NCBI GenBank assembly: GCA_937950325.1
Contig: CALFDJ010000026.1
Location: 1 to 23,452, forward strand
DNA: 23,452 nucleotides
Direction of reading: 5' to 3'
From: an uncultured Collinsella sp.
GTDB lineage: Bacteria; Actinomycetota; Coriobacteriia; Coriobacteriales; Coriobacteriaceae
In this document: piece after piece, positions 8,368-16,365 of the stretch
How positions within the stretch are numbered: position 1 is the first letter of the stretch
Layout: each line of letters begins with the position of its first letter
Made by a program: the position numbers and the translations under genes
Notes under the pieces: model-generated
Databases searched by the model: none
The model's input: only the letters and a program-made list of their open reading frames with translations
What the model was told of the DNA's origin: nothing

Positions 8368-9396
8368 CTAGCGCGCTGCGTACTCGAGCATACGGTCGAG
8401 CGTGAGCTTGGCCTGATCTGCCGCCTCGTCCGAGACGCCGATCTGCACCTCGCCCTCGCCCGTCTCCAGGCAGCGCACGAGCTTTTCGAGCGTGATGAGG
8501 TCCATGTTGACGCAGGTGGGCTGCACCGCGGGGAAGTAGAACTTCTTGCCGGTGCCCTGGCAGCGGCGCTCGAGCTCGTAGAGCACACCGCGAACCGTCA
8601 CGATAATGAACTCGCTCGCGTCGGACTCCTCGGCATACTTGATGATGCCGGCGGTGGAGCCGATGTAGTCGGCCTCGGCCAGGACGTCGGCCTTGCACTC
8701 GGGGTGCGCCAGCACGAGCGCGTCGGGGTGGGCCTCCGTCGCGTCGACGATCTGCTCGACGGTGATGATGTGATGGCGCGGGCAGTAGCCGTTGTTGAGG
8801 ATGACGTGCTTTTGCGGCACCTGCTCGGCTACGAAGCGGCCCAAGTTTTGGTCGGGAATGAACAGGATATGCTGCTGCGGCAGCTCGGACACAATCTTAA
8901 CGGCGTTGGAGCTGGTGACGCACACGTCGCTCCAGCTCTTGATCTCGACCGTGGAGTTGACGTAGCAGACCACGGCAAGGTCGTCACCGTACTCGGCGCG
9001 CGCTGCATCGACTGTCTCGCGCTTGACCATGTGCGCCATGGGGCAGTCCGCGCCCGGCTCGGGCAGCAGCACGGTCTTAGTGGGATTGAGCAGTTTGGCG
9101 CTCTCGCCCATAAACTCCACGCCGCACAGCACGATAGTCTGCTGCGGCAGGCTTTTGGCGAGCTTTGCCAGGTAGAAGCTATCGCCGACGTAATCGGCAA
9201 CGGCTTGGACCTCGGGCGCCACGTAATAGTGCGCCAGGATCACCGCGTCACGTTGGGTTTTTAGTTGCTGAATGGCCTCGACGAGCTCTGCGGGCACCAG
9301 TGCCGCACGCTCCGTTGCCGTCGTTGCCGATGCCAGGCCGGCCGCGATATCGCGTGCAAGCTCCGACGCATCCATGTTCGCGCTCTGTGCCATCAA
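8368..9396 (-). CDS. nadA: Quinolinate synthase
   Basis: NadA condenses iminoaspartate with dihydroxyacetone phosphate to quinolinate, using a [4Fe-4S] cluster. The protein is 342 aa. The three expected cluster cysteines are C91 (VLCGVEFMGESAK), C205 (NNGYCPRHH) and C295 (QPTCVNM); their spacing of 114 and 90 matches the long Bacillus-type NadA. Other family motifs are ILAHYYVAPEVQ, YVNSTVEIKSWSDVCVTSSNA, IPDQNLGR and HPEC. It is the first gene of the operon, 56 bp ahead of nadB, and sits behind the NiaR-type operator. The two leading methionines leave the exact start uncertain by a few codons. Confidence 0.97.
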   Translation of the reverse strand: MMAQSANMDASELARDIAAGLASATTATERAALVPAELVEAIQQLKTQRDAVILAHYYVAPEVQAVADYVGDSFYLAKLAKSLPQQTIVLCGVEFMGESAKLLNPTKTVLLPEPGADCPMAHMVKRETVDAARAEYGDDLAVVCYVNSTVEIKSWSDVCVTSSNAVKIVSELPQQHILFIPDQNLGRFVAEQVPQKHVILNNGYCPRHHIITVEQIVDATEAHPDALVLAHPECKADVLAEADYIGSTAGIIKYAEESDASEFIIVTVRGVLYELERRCQGTGKKFYFPAVQPTCVNMDLITLEKLVRCLETGEGEVQIGVSDEAADQAKLTLDRMLEYAAR

Positions 9397-9428
9397 GGCC
9401 CCTCTCTTTTGGCGAATCTTGGGGCTTT

Positions 9429-9478
9429 AGTATGACACCTAGGTTTACAGCTGACAAGACAGCTGTAAACCTAGGTGT
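9429..9478 (-). promoter_or_regulatory. nadA promoter inside a NiaR-type operator
   Basis: A perfect inverted repeat has arms 9435-9453 and 9460-9478 (19 bp, 6-nt centre), core TTTACAGCTG. On the minus strand TTGTCA (9452-9457) and CATACT (9429-9434) are exactly 17 bp apart and make a good sigma-70-type promoter. The repeat covers the -35 and spacer, so a bound repressor would block transcription. The central TGTCTTGTCA resembles the TGTCTTGACA core known for Bacillus NiaR sites. With niaR as the last gene, this is the likely autoregulatory operator. Confidence 0.88.
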
Positions 9479-9685
9479 AAAGTTGAAATAAAGATTCAAT
9501 CATGTGGCAGGTCCATTTTCGAACTGGCAAGCTGAGGATAGCTGAGCTCTCGATGGCGCAGGAGGCATCTTTCGCCACCGCAATACCGCTTGGCGCGAGT
9601 TGCACGCCGTGGGGCGCAAACGGTCCGCACCCCCGCAAGCGGCGCGTACCCGATGTGGCAAAATCGAACTACTTAAGGGGGCCGA

Positions 9686-10408
9686 ATGCTCAAGATTATT
9701 GCCTGCGACGATGATGTCGCTTTTCTAGATAGACTGCACCGGATGATCGACCGTTGGTCGACCGAGACGGGCACGGCGGTCGATGTTGCGCTCGTCACGC
9801 GCGGCGAGGACCTGCTGGCCCGCCATGCCGCATCGCGCGCCGACATCATTCTGCTCGACATGATCATGCCACTCGTCAACGGCATGGACACCGCGCGCGA
9901 ATTGCGCCAGGCCGATACCGCCGTGTGCCTGGTGTTCCTCACCTCGTCGCCCGAGTTCGCACTGGAGTCCTACGAGGTCCGTGCTTTCGACTATCTGCTC
10001 AAGCCCGTGACTTACGAACGCCTGGCGCAGTTACTTAACGAGCTTTCGAGCATGCGCCCGGCGGCAACCGACGAGCTCGTGATCAAAACTTCCTTTGGCT
10101 ACCACGCCCTGCGCCTGTCCGACATCGAATATGCCGAGGCACGCAACAAGCACGTGGTCTTCCACCTGCGCGACGGACGCGATATCGAGGCACTCGAGTC
10201 GTTCCGCAGCGTCGAGGACCGCTTGGAGCAAAACGCGGTCTTCTTTAAATGCCACCGCAGCTACCAGGTCAACCTGCGCAAAATCGATCACTTTGACCGC
10301 ACGGACATCGTTATGCGCTCCGGCGCGTGCATCCCGCTTTCGCGCAGCTGCAAGCAGGGATTCCAAGACGCCTACTTTGCGGCGCGCTTTGAGGGTGGGA
10401 GAGACTGA
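9686..10408 (+). CDS. LytTR-family response regulator
   Basis: This is a 240-aa two-component response regulator. The receiver domain (about residues 1-120) has the acidic pocket CDDD at 7-10, the phospho-acceptor D58 in ILLDMIMP, a conserved TS at about 86-87 and the Lys of LLKP near 108. The C-terminal LytTR DNA-binding domain (about 135-235) includes FFKCHRSYQVNLRKI, a typical signature. LytTR proteins bind paired direct repeats and often control virulence, bacteriocins or quorum responses. A ribosome site AAGGGGG precedes the ATG. It overlaps the kinase gene by one base (TGATG), so the two are translated together. No agrB/agrD or peptide gene is adjacent, so its signal is unknown. Confidence 0.93.
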   Translation: MLKIIACDDDVAFLDRLHRMIDRWSTETGTAVDVALVTRGEDLLARHAASRADIILLDMIMPLVNGMDTARELRQADTAVCLVFLTSSPEFALESYEVRAFDYLLKPVTYERLAQLLNELSSMRPAATDELVIKTSFGYHALRLSDIEYAEARNKHVVFHLRDGRDIEALESFRSVEDRLEQNAVFFKCHRSYQVNLRKIDHFDRTDIVMRSGACIPLSRSCKQGFQDAYFAARFEGGRD

Positions 10409-11685
10409 TGGTCTCCTCGGTCGAAATGGTCCTTTGGGCAATCCACCACGCCACGACGCTGCTCTTTGGCGTCTTTGCCTCGGCGGCGCTGTGCGGTGTC
10501 GAGATCAACCGGCGTCATGCGCTTGAACTAGTGCTGGTCGGTGCCGTAACCGGATGCGCATTTGGCCTCGCCAATGCCGTCGGCGGCGAGCTTTTCGCCC
10601 GCCAGGTATATCCGCTCGTCGTGCATCTGCCGCTCGTCATCTATTTGTGCGCGCGCTACCGCCTGAGCCCGCTGCTTGCCGTGCTCGGCATTACGAGTGC
10701 CTATCTGAGCTGCCAGTTCAGCAATTGGATGGGCATCGCCGCATTTGCCGCAACCGATTCTCAGATCGCGTACTACCTGGCGCGCATCGCGACCACACTC
10801 GCCGTCTTTGCCGTCCTGTTGCATTGGGCCGGCGACATCGGTCCACGCTTGGCGATAAAAAGCACCACCGAGCTGGGCATCCTTTTAATCCTGCCGCTCG
10901 TCTATTACGTCTTTGACTATGCCACCAACGTCTACACCACGCTGTTCCACTCGGGCTCGGTGGTGACAGTTGAGTTTTTGGCATTTGCGCTCTGTGCCTT
11001 CTACCTTATGTTTCTTGCCGTTTACCTGCGCGAATACGAAGAAAAGGAAACCGCCGAGCGAGAGCGCTGGATGCTCGAAACCCGCGACAGCGCCGCCATC
11101 AAAGAGCTCGAGGCTTGGCGCCAATCTGGGCGCGAGCTGTCGATTCTGCGCCACGACATGCGCCACTTCCTACGCGGCCTGGCCGCTTTAATTGAGGAGG
11201 GCCACACCGACGAGGCGCTCAAACGCATCGATGAACTCTGCGAAGCCGGCGATCGCACCGCCGTACGCCGCTTCTGCGCCAACGAGACCGTAAACATCGC
11301 GCTTTCGTCATTTAACTCGGATATCAATAGAAACGGCATTACCGCCAACCTGCGCGCCGCCGTACCCGAAACCATCCACGTAGGTGACGCCGACCTGTTT
11401 AGCGTGCTCTCAAATGCCTTGGAAAACGCTATCACCGCCGCGAGCGCCGCGCCCCAGGGAAAGCGATTCGTCGACTTTGACCTGCGATTAGAGGACGGCC
11501 AGCTGCTGCTGTTAGTTTCCAACACGTTTGACCGCGCGCCGCGCATGGTCGACGGCATGCCCGTGACCCGGCATGCGGGCCACGGCTTTGGCACCAAGAG
11601 CATCAAACTTGCCGTGGAGCGCATGAACGGCAACTGTCAGTTCCGCATTAACGGCGATCGGTTTGAGCTGCGCGCTGTGATGTAG
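10408..11685 (+). CDS. GHKL sensor histidine kinase, AgrC-like
   Basis: This 425-aa membrane kinase is the partner of the preceding LytTR regulator. The N-terminal half has about six or seven hydrophobic segments (roughly residues 10-30, 39-58, 68-83, 86-104, 122-140, 156-175 and 185-207). A cytoplasmic helix and the phospho-acceptor H249 in LRHDMRHFLRGL follow. The ATP-binding domain has an N-box (SNALENAITAA, about 335-345) and a glycine box GHGFGTKSIK (391-400). This layout is that of AgrC/peptide-sensing kinases of the GHKL (HPK10) group. The kinase may sense a peptide or membrane stress; nothing in the window identifies a ligand. It ends 64 bp from the convergent gene at 11750. Confidence 0.92.
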   Translation: MVSSVEMVLWAIHHATTLLFGVFASAALCGVEINRRHALELVLVGAVTGCAFGLANAVGGELFARQVYPLVVHLPLVIYLCARYRLSPLLAVLGITSAYLSCQFSNWMGIAAFAATDSQIAYYLARIATTLAVFAVLLHWAGDIGPRLAIKSTTELGILLILPLVYYVFDYATNVYTTLFHSGSVVTVEFLAFALCAFYLMFLAVYLREYEEKETAERERWMLETRDSAAIKELEAWRQSGRELSILRHDMRHFLRGLAALIEEGHTDEALKRIDELCEAGDRTAVRRFCANETVNIALSSFNSDINRNGITANLRAAVPETIHVGDADLFSVLSNALENAITAASAAPQGKRFVDFDLRLEDGQLLLLVSNTFDRAPRMVDGMPVTRHAGHGFGTKSIKLAVERMNGNCQFRINGDRFELRAVM

Positions 11686-11749
11686 AAGTGCGGCGCCGAT
11701 CTCGCGGCGTGTCTTGCCCGCCAGGCAATCGCTCACCGGCGCCAATCCG

Positions 11750-12325
11750 CTACAGCGGAGCGGCCGCCGGGGTCAGCTGCTTGATGTAGGCCCACATGCG
11801 CTGCTTGGCCGCTTTGTCGGTCAGCGCCGCCTCAAAGCCATCGAGCGCGAGCACGCGGCGGCCCTGCACATGGGCGACCAGGCCGGGCTTGAGCATGGCG
11901 GTGTCGAAGTCATCGATCGCCACGAGCATATCGGCGTAGGTCTCGCGCATGGCGTCAGCCGCGTTGTTGTCGAGCAGCAGCACCGCCTCGGGGTCCAAAG
12001 CCTCAAGCGCCTCACGGAACAGCTCGCACGGCAGAGTCTCGCCCACCGCGACCGTCCCATCACCCACGCCGGCGACGCTTGCCAGCACGCAAAAATCCTC
12101 GGGAGCGTAGCCGATGGCCCCAAGCGCCTTGCGCAACGCCGCGCCATCCGGGCCGGCGGCAAGCTCGCCACCCGAACGCTCGGCCTCGTCCAGATCGCCT
12201 TTGACCAGCACGATCGGCGAGCACGCGTTGCCCGCGATACGCACGCCACGACCCGCGAGCGATGCGAGCTCCTGCTCGGTCGCCTGGGCGATGGCTTCTT
12301 TTTTCTGGCTTTGTGACGTGGGCAT
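11750..12325 (-). CDS. Degenerate uracil-DNA glycosylase-like protein
   Basis: This 191-aa protein has no catalytic motif I recognise, but its order of segments parallels family-4 uracil-DNA glycosylases. SPIVLVKGDLDEAERSGGE (36-54) sits where GEAPGxxEDxxG is expected. GPDGAALRKALGAIGYAPEDF (58-78) matches the GpAGxLLxxLLxxIGLxRxxV stretch. LDPEAVLLLDNNAADAM matches the lxPkvivaLGxxA strand, and FEAALTDKAAKQRMWAYIKQL (164-184) matches the HPxxLLR..KR..W.DLK end. The iron-sulfur cysteines, the catalytic acid and the HP motif are missing, so it is probably not an active glycosylase. The ATG at 12325 follows GGAGAG. It stands alone between convergent kinase and divergent thioredoxin genes. The fold call is inference from pattern; a coriobacterial hypothetical protein is the safe label. 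Confidence 0.55.
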   Translation of the reverse strand: MPTSQSQKKEAIAQATEQELASLAGRGVRIAGNACSPIVLVKGDLDEAERSGGELAAGPDGAALRKALGAIGYAPEDFCVLASVAGVGDGTVAVGETLPCELFREALEALDPEAVLLLDNNAADAMRETYADMLVAIDDFDTAMLKPGLVAHVQGRRVLALDGFEAALTDKAAKQRMWAYIKQLTPAAAPL

Positions 12326-12365
12326 GCGCTCTCCAATCGTTTGCGTGCCCACCATTATATAAAAG

Positions 12366-12398
12366 AGCCGCCCGCGAGTGGTTGCTTTGCGGGCGGCT
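12366..12398. terminator. GC hairpin between divergent genes
   Basis: AGCCGCCCGC at 12366-12375 pairs perfectly with 12389-12398 (10 bp). On the minus strand it is followed by CTTTTATATAAT, so it could terminate transcription antisense to trxA. It could also be a leader hairpin of the gene at 11750-12325. Its position between divergent genes is unusual for a terminator. Confidence 0.5.
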
Positions 12399-12461
12399 GG
12401 GTATAAGCACGGTCGTACTGAGTTTTACGCGGCCGAGCCGCGTCGCATTATGGAGGTCACC

Positions 12462-12782
12462 ATGGCTGACATTAATCAGATTACCCCCGAGAACTTCGAT
12501 TCCATCGTTAACGACAGCCTGCCCGTGCTGGTCGATTTTTGGGCACCGTGGTGCGGGCCCTGTCGATCCCTCTCGCCCATCGTTGACGAGGTTGCCGATG
12601 AGCTGGCGGGCAAGCTTGCCGTTGCCAAATGCAACGTCGACGACAACCAGGACCTGGCCATGAAGTATGGCGTCATGAGCATCCCCACGCTGATTGTGTT
12701 TAAGAACGGCGAGGAGATTGACCGCTCGGTTGGCGCTCTGCCCAAGGCGAGGCTGCAGGCGCTGCTGGAGAAGCATCTGTAA
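12462..12782 (+). CDS. trxA: Thioredoxin
   Basis: This 106-aa cytoplasmic thiol-disulfide reductant has the classical active site WAPWCGPC (C31 and C34). The family features LVDFWAPWCGPC, the buried-Asp region, KCNVDDNQDLAMKYGVMSIPTLIVFKNGE (with the cis-Pro of SIPT) and the terminal helix are all present. The start at 12462 is preferred: TGGAGG lies about 6 bp ahead, and an ATG at 12450 would overlap that ribosome site. It is a single-gene transcription unit, divergent from the gene at 11750-12325, with a terminator about 120 bp downstream. Thioredoxin reductase is not in the window. Confidence 0.97.
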   Translation: MADINQITPENFDSIVNDSLPVLVDFWAPWCGPCRSLSPIVDEVADELAGKLAVAKCNVDDNQDLAMKYGVMSIPTLIVFKNGEEIDRSVGALPKARLQALLEKHL

Positions 12783-12903
12783 TACGCTTGTTACATGTTG
12801 CCGTCTGCCTGCCGTCCATGAGCGCTTTTACGCCGCTCGCCGGACTTCTGAATGCACCGAGTGCAACCACGGATAGTATGGTAGTCACAAACAGCCCCCA
12901 GTG

Positions 12904-12938
12904 AACGGGTGCGGGTCGCACAGACTCGTACCCGTTTT
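12904..12938 (+). terminator. Probable trxA terminator
   Basis: AACGGGTGCGGGT at 12904-12916 pairs with 12924-12936 (13 positions, two of them G-T wobbles) and runs into TTTTCTT. It lies between trxA and the next plus-strand gene. The remainder of 12783-13013 shows no gene I can support. Confidence 0.65.
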
Positions 12939-13013
12939 CTTATGCAGCTGCGCGCAGAGCGGGCGTAGTAAAATCTGAACCACTGAACTGCCCCATACAA
13001 AAGGAGATTTCCC

Positions 13014-13262
13014 ATGCATGACGTCGGAATGAACATGAGCCAGCTTGCCATGAGCGTCAAGCAGGTCGACGATACCATCGAGCTCGCTCACGAGTGGAGC
13101 CATCAGCTGCTGCATGCGACCGAGAATTTTGACATGGAGCGCATCGGCGCCAAGCTCGAGGCCGCCATGGCCGCGCTGCACGAGGCCCACGACGCACTCG
13201 AGGGCTACGAAGAGGCCATCGAGGCCGACCACAACTCCGTCGGCTCCGTGAAGCTGGTGTAA
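13014..13262 (+). CDS. Small His-rich helical protein upstream of nikR
   Basis: I do not recognise this 82-aa protein. It is predicted by eye to be almost all alpha-helical, acidic and rich in Met, His and Glu, with seven histidines (HDV, AHEWSH, LLHATE, ALHEAHDALE, ADHNS). It has no signal peptide and no cysteine. A good ribosome site (AAAAGGAGA) precedes the ATG. The next gene, nikR, starts one base after its stop codon, so the two are certainly co-transcribed and probably translationally coupled. That link and the spaced histidines suggest a metal-related, perhaps nickel-binding, partner of NikR; this is inference from context. Confidence 0.8.
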   Translation: MHDVGMNMSQLAMSVKQVDDTIELAHEWSHQLLHATENFDMERIGAKLEAAMAALHEAHDALEGYEEAIEADHNSVGSVKLV

Positions 13263-13263
13263 A

Positions 13264-13776
13264 GTGGCCGAACACGAGCACGGCTGCGGGTACGAGCACG
13301 AGCATCCGCACGGGGCGGACGGTGACGCGGGCTGCCACTGTAGTGGCTCCGGCTCCGAGCTGGTCCGTTTTTCGGTTACCGCACCCGACGACCTGCTGCG
13401 CCGTTTTGACGAGCAGATCGCGCGCCGCGGCGACGTGGCCAACCGCTCCGAGGCCGTGCGCGACCTGATTCGCGCCTCGATCGCCAAGGAGCAGATGCGC
13501 ACGCCCGATGAGCATGTTATCGGGTCGCTCACCATGATTTACGACCACCATACCGGCGACCTGACGCGCCGTCTGGACGAAGTGCAGCACGACTACACCG
13601 ACGAGATCGTATCGACCATGCACGTGCATCTGGATCACCACAACTGCCTGGAGATTCTGGCGCTCAAGGGCCGTGGCGAGCGCGTCTACGAACTAGCCGA
13701 CCGCCTGCTGGGCCTGCGCGGCGTTAAGCACGGCGAGCTCACGTGTGCCGCCACCAAGCAGAGCCTGGGGCTGTAG
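13264..13776 (+). CDS. nikR: NikR nickel-responsive regulator with His/Cys-rich extension
   Basis: This 170-aa ribbon-helix-helix regulator senses nickel and normally represses nickel uptake or hydrogenase genes. The DNA-binding domain is at about residues 32-75 (LVRFSVTAPDDLLRRFDEQIARRG, NRSEAVRDLIR). The ACT-like metal domain follows. The four high-affinity nickel ligands are all present by alignment with E. coli NikR: H109, H120, H122 and C128 (in VQHDY and MHVHLDHHNCLE). The GTG start at 13264 is one base after the upstream gene. Oddly, residues 2-30 form an extra tail with six His and three Cys (EHEHGCGYEHEHPHG and GCHC), absent from typical 130-140-aa NikR. It may be an extra nickel-binding site. 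Hydrogenase maturation genes follow. Confidence 0.93.
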   Translation: MAEHEHGCGYEHEHPHGADGDAGCHCSGSGSELVRFSVTAPDDLLRRFDEQIARRGDVANRSEAVRDLIRASIAKEQMRTPDEHVIGSLTMIYDHHTGDLTRRLDEVQHDYTDEIVSTMHVHLDHHNCLEILALKGRGERVYELADRLLGLRGVKHGELTCAATKQSLGL

Positions 13777-13799
13777 CGGGATTTCCCGCAGCGCACCTG

Positions 13800-13870
13800 C
13801 CAAAAAGGGACAGGTTTGTTTTGGCAGGTTTAGAAGTTTTACCTACCAAAACAAACCTGTCCTTTTTTGG
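13800..13870. repeat. Long inverted repeat between nikR and hypF
   Basis: The 25-bp left arm (13800-13824) pairs with 13846-13870 with one G-T wobble; after a mismatch a further AGGT/ACCT pairs inside. The right arm contains CCTGTCC followed by six T, so it can also work as a terminator for nikR. A related half copy (AAACCTGTCCTTTTTGG) occurs at 21711-21741, 7.8 kb away, so it belongs to a dispersed family. Confidence 0.75.
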
Positions 13871-13893
13871 TCGGTTTTGATGAGGGGTGTCGC

Positions 13894-16365
13894 ATGCGGC
13901 ATGTGCATATTCATGTGACGGGCATTGTGCAGGGCGTTGGCATGCGACCGTTTGTGTATCGCGAGGCCATGGCGCATGGCATTTGCGGATGGGTGCTCAA
14001 TGCGGGCGACGGCGTGCATATCGAGGCGCACGCTTGTGCCGAGGCGGTTGACGGATTTGTCGCTGCGCTTTCTGAGCATGCGCCCGCGGCGGCTCGCGTT
14101 GAGCGAGTCGATATTGCGGATTTGGAGCCTGGCGGTTGGAGCACTGCCGATGAGCAGGGCTTTCACATTGTGGCGTCGCAGGACCAGACCGCGCACACCA
14201 CACTTGTCTCGCCCGATATCGCCACCTGTGACGATTGCCTGCGCGAGTTGTTCGATCCCGCCGACCGACGCTATCACTACCCCTTTATCAACTGCACTAA
14301 CTGCGGACCGCGCTTTACCATCATCCGCTCGCTGCCTTACGATCGAGCGGCTACCTCGATGGACCGTTTTCCCATGTGCCCCGAGTGTGCCGCGGAGTAT
14401 GCCAATCCGCTCGACCGGCGTTTTCACGCGCAGCCCGATGCCTGCTTTGATTGCGGGCCGCATATTACGTGGCGCGAGGCTGTGAACGGCGATGCGTGCG
14501 GGAATTCGTCCGCGACACCGACCGTCGGCACCACACGCGAGGCCAGCGACGCTATCATCGAGCGCTGCGTTGAGCTGCTGGCCAGCGGTGGCATCGTCGC
14601 CATCAAGGGCCTGGGCGGATTCCATCTAGCCTGTGACGCTGCCAACGAGCAAGCGGTGGCCGAGTTGCGCCGTCGCAAACGCCGCAGCAACAAACCACTT
14701 GCCGTCATGGTGCGCAGTCTTGCTGATACCGAGCGCCTGTGTCATATCGACGATGCTGAACGCGATCTGCTCGCTGGCAGTATCCGCCCCATCGTGCTGC
14801 TGCGCCGGCGTGCTGTTTGCGGGAGCGGCGGCGATTCTCCCGACGCCCTCGCGCTCGCACCGTCCGTCGCGCGCGACCTGCCCGAGCTTGGCGTTATGCT
14901 CCCCTACACCCCGCTTCAGCATCTTCTGCTTGCCGCGGCAGAAGCCCGCGGTATGCACGCACTCGTCATGACCAGCGGAAACCTGAGCGAAGAACCCATC
15001 GAGACCGATGACGATCTTGCCTGGGAGCACCTCGTTGCCGCCGGCATCGCCGACGCGTTGCTCGGTAACGACCGCGCGATCCTCTCGCGCTACGACGATT
15101 CCGTGGTGCGCGTGGTTGACGGCGCCGTTATGCCCGTGCGCCGCGCTCGCGGATATGCACCCCAGCCGCTGCCGTTGCCGGCGCTCGACGGCGCTCCGTC
15201 CTGCGTGCTCGCCTGCGGGCCACAACAAAAGGCCACGATTGCGCTCACGCGTGAAGGGACGAACGGCGAGGCGACCTGTTTTGTGTCGCAGCATATCGGC
15301 GATGTTGAAAACGGCGGGACCTTCGATGCCTGGAACACCGCGCGCACGCGCTTGGAAGATCTCTTTGATTTGGCGCCCGCCGCCTTGGCCTGCGATTTAC
15401 ACCCCAGCTATCTATCGGGCCAGTGGGCGCGCGAGCAGGCGCGAAAATGCAATCTGCCGCTCGTCGAGGTGCAGCACCATCATGCGCATATCGCGAGCGT
15501 AATGGCCGAGGCCATCGCCGCGGGCCAGCTTACAACCGACGCGCGTGTCCTTGGCATCGCCTTTGACGGCACCGGCGCCGGCACCGATGGGACCATTTGG
15601 GGCGGCGAGTTTCTTGTTGCCAGCCTTGGCGGCTTTGAGCGCGCCGCGCATTTGCGCACCTGGGCGCTCCCCGGCGGGGCGGCCTCCGTGCGCGACGCCC
15701 GCCGCAACGCCTTTGCCCTGCTCAGTGAGCTCGGCCTGCTCGAGCACCCAGGCGCCGCGCGGCTTTTGGACAGCCTCGACGAGCAAACGCGCAGCGTGAC
15801 AACCACCATGATCGAGCGCGGCATCAACAGCCCGCGTACCAGCAGCATGGGGCGTCTCTTTGATGCCGCGGCAGCGATTCTGGGCATCTGCGACAAGGCA
15901 ACCTACGAGGGCGAACCCGCCATCGAGCTTGAGGCCGCCGCCTGGCGCGCGCTCGACAACGAAATTGCCCATTTTCCCGACGACAACGCCGGCTATTTCG
16001 CATCTGGCCCATCGTGGCCGGACGGCCCCTATGTTCTGGACCAGAAAGCACTCTTTGAGGCACTTTTGGGAGGAATTGAAGCCGGAGCGCCCGCCAACAG
16101 GCTCGCACTCGACTTCCATGTCGCCATCGCGCGCTCCTCGGCACGCATCGCCAGCGATATCTGCGTGCACGAGGGCATCGACACCGTCGCGCTCTCGGGC
16201 GGCGTGTTCATGAACCGACTTCTGCTTCAGCTCCTCGCCCGCGCGCTCAAAAGCATGGGCCTCACTGTCTTGGTTCCCCACTCCGTACCCGTCAACGACG
16301 GCTGCATCGCCTACGGTCAGGCGGCAGTCGCACGCACCCGCCTCGCACAGGTCGCACCGCAATAG
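13894..16365 (+). CDS. hypF: HypF carbamoyltransferase
   Basis: HypF uses carbamoyl phosphate and ATP to make carbamoyl-adenylate and passes the carbamoyl group to the C-terminal Cys of HypE, the source of the cyanide ligands of [NiFe]-hydrogenase. The 823-aa protein has the full domain order. An acylphosphatase domain comes first (residues 1-92, GIVQGVGMRPFVYREA). A double zinc finger follows with cysteines 112, 115, 134, 137, 162, 165, 184 and 187, then a YrdC/Sua5 domain (about 210-395) and a Kae1-like domain (about 430-end) with the metal motif HHAHIASVMAE and the nucleotide loop FDGTGAGTDGTIWGGEF. The start at 13894 (MRHVHIHVTG) follows GAGGGG; the frame is open further upstream without a ribosome site. 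It heads hypF-C-D-E. Confidence 0.97.
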   Translation: MRHVHIHVTGIVQGVGMRPFVYREAMAHGICGWVLNAGDGVHIEAHACAEAVDGFVAALSEHAPAAARVERVDIADLEPGGWSTADEQGFHIVASQDQTAHTTLVSPDIATCDDCLRELFDPADRRYHYPFINCTNCGPRFTIIRSLPYDRAATSMDRFPMCPECAAEYANPLDRRFHAQPDACFDCGPHITWREAVNGDACGNSSATPTVGTTREASDAIIERCVELLASGGIVAIKGLGGFHLACDAANEQAVAELRRRKRRSNKPLAVMVRSLADTERLCHIDDAERDLLAGSIRPIVLLRRRAVCGSGGDSPDALALAPSVARDLPELGVMLPYTPLQHLLLAAAEARGMHALVMTSGNLSEEPIETDDDLAWEHLVAAGIADALLGNDRAILSRYDDSVVRVVDGAVMPVRRARGYAPQPLPLPALDGAPSCVLACGPQQKATIALTREGTNGEATCFVSQHIGDVENGGTFDAWNTARTRLEDLFDLAPAALACDLHPSYLSGQWAREQARKCNLPLVEVQHHHAHIASVMAEAIAAGQLTTDARVLGIAFDGTGAGTDGTIWGGEFLVASLGGFERAAHLRTWALPGGAASVRDARRNAFALLSELGLLEHPGAARLLDSLDEQTRSVTTTMIERGINSPRTSSMGRLFDAAAAILGICDKATYEGEPAIELEAAAWRALDNEIAHFPDDNAGYFASGPSWPDGPYVLDQKALFEALLGGIEAGAPANRLALDFHVAIARSSARIASDICVHEGIDTVALSGGVFMNRLLLQLLARALKSMGLTVLVPHSVPVNDGCIAYGQAAVARTRLAQVAPQ

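Noticed and set aside
8312..8698. N-terminal extension of the nadB open frame
   Set aside because: It overlaps the end of nadA, has Arg/His-rich shadow composition, and the GTG at 8311 has a good ribosome site and gives the family N-terminus.
9502..9714. A 70-aa open frame between nadA and the response regulator
   Set aside because: It has no ribosome site or recognisable motif and it runs into the response regulator start; no other support was seen.
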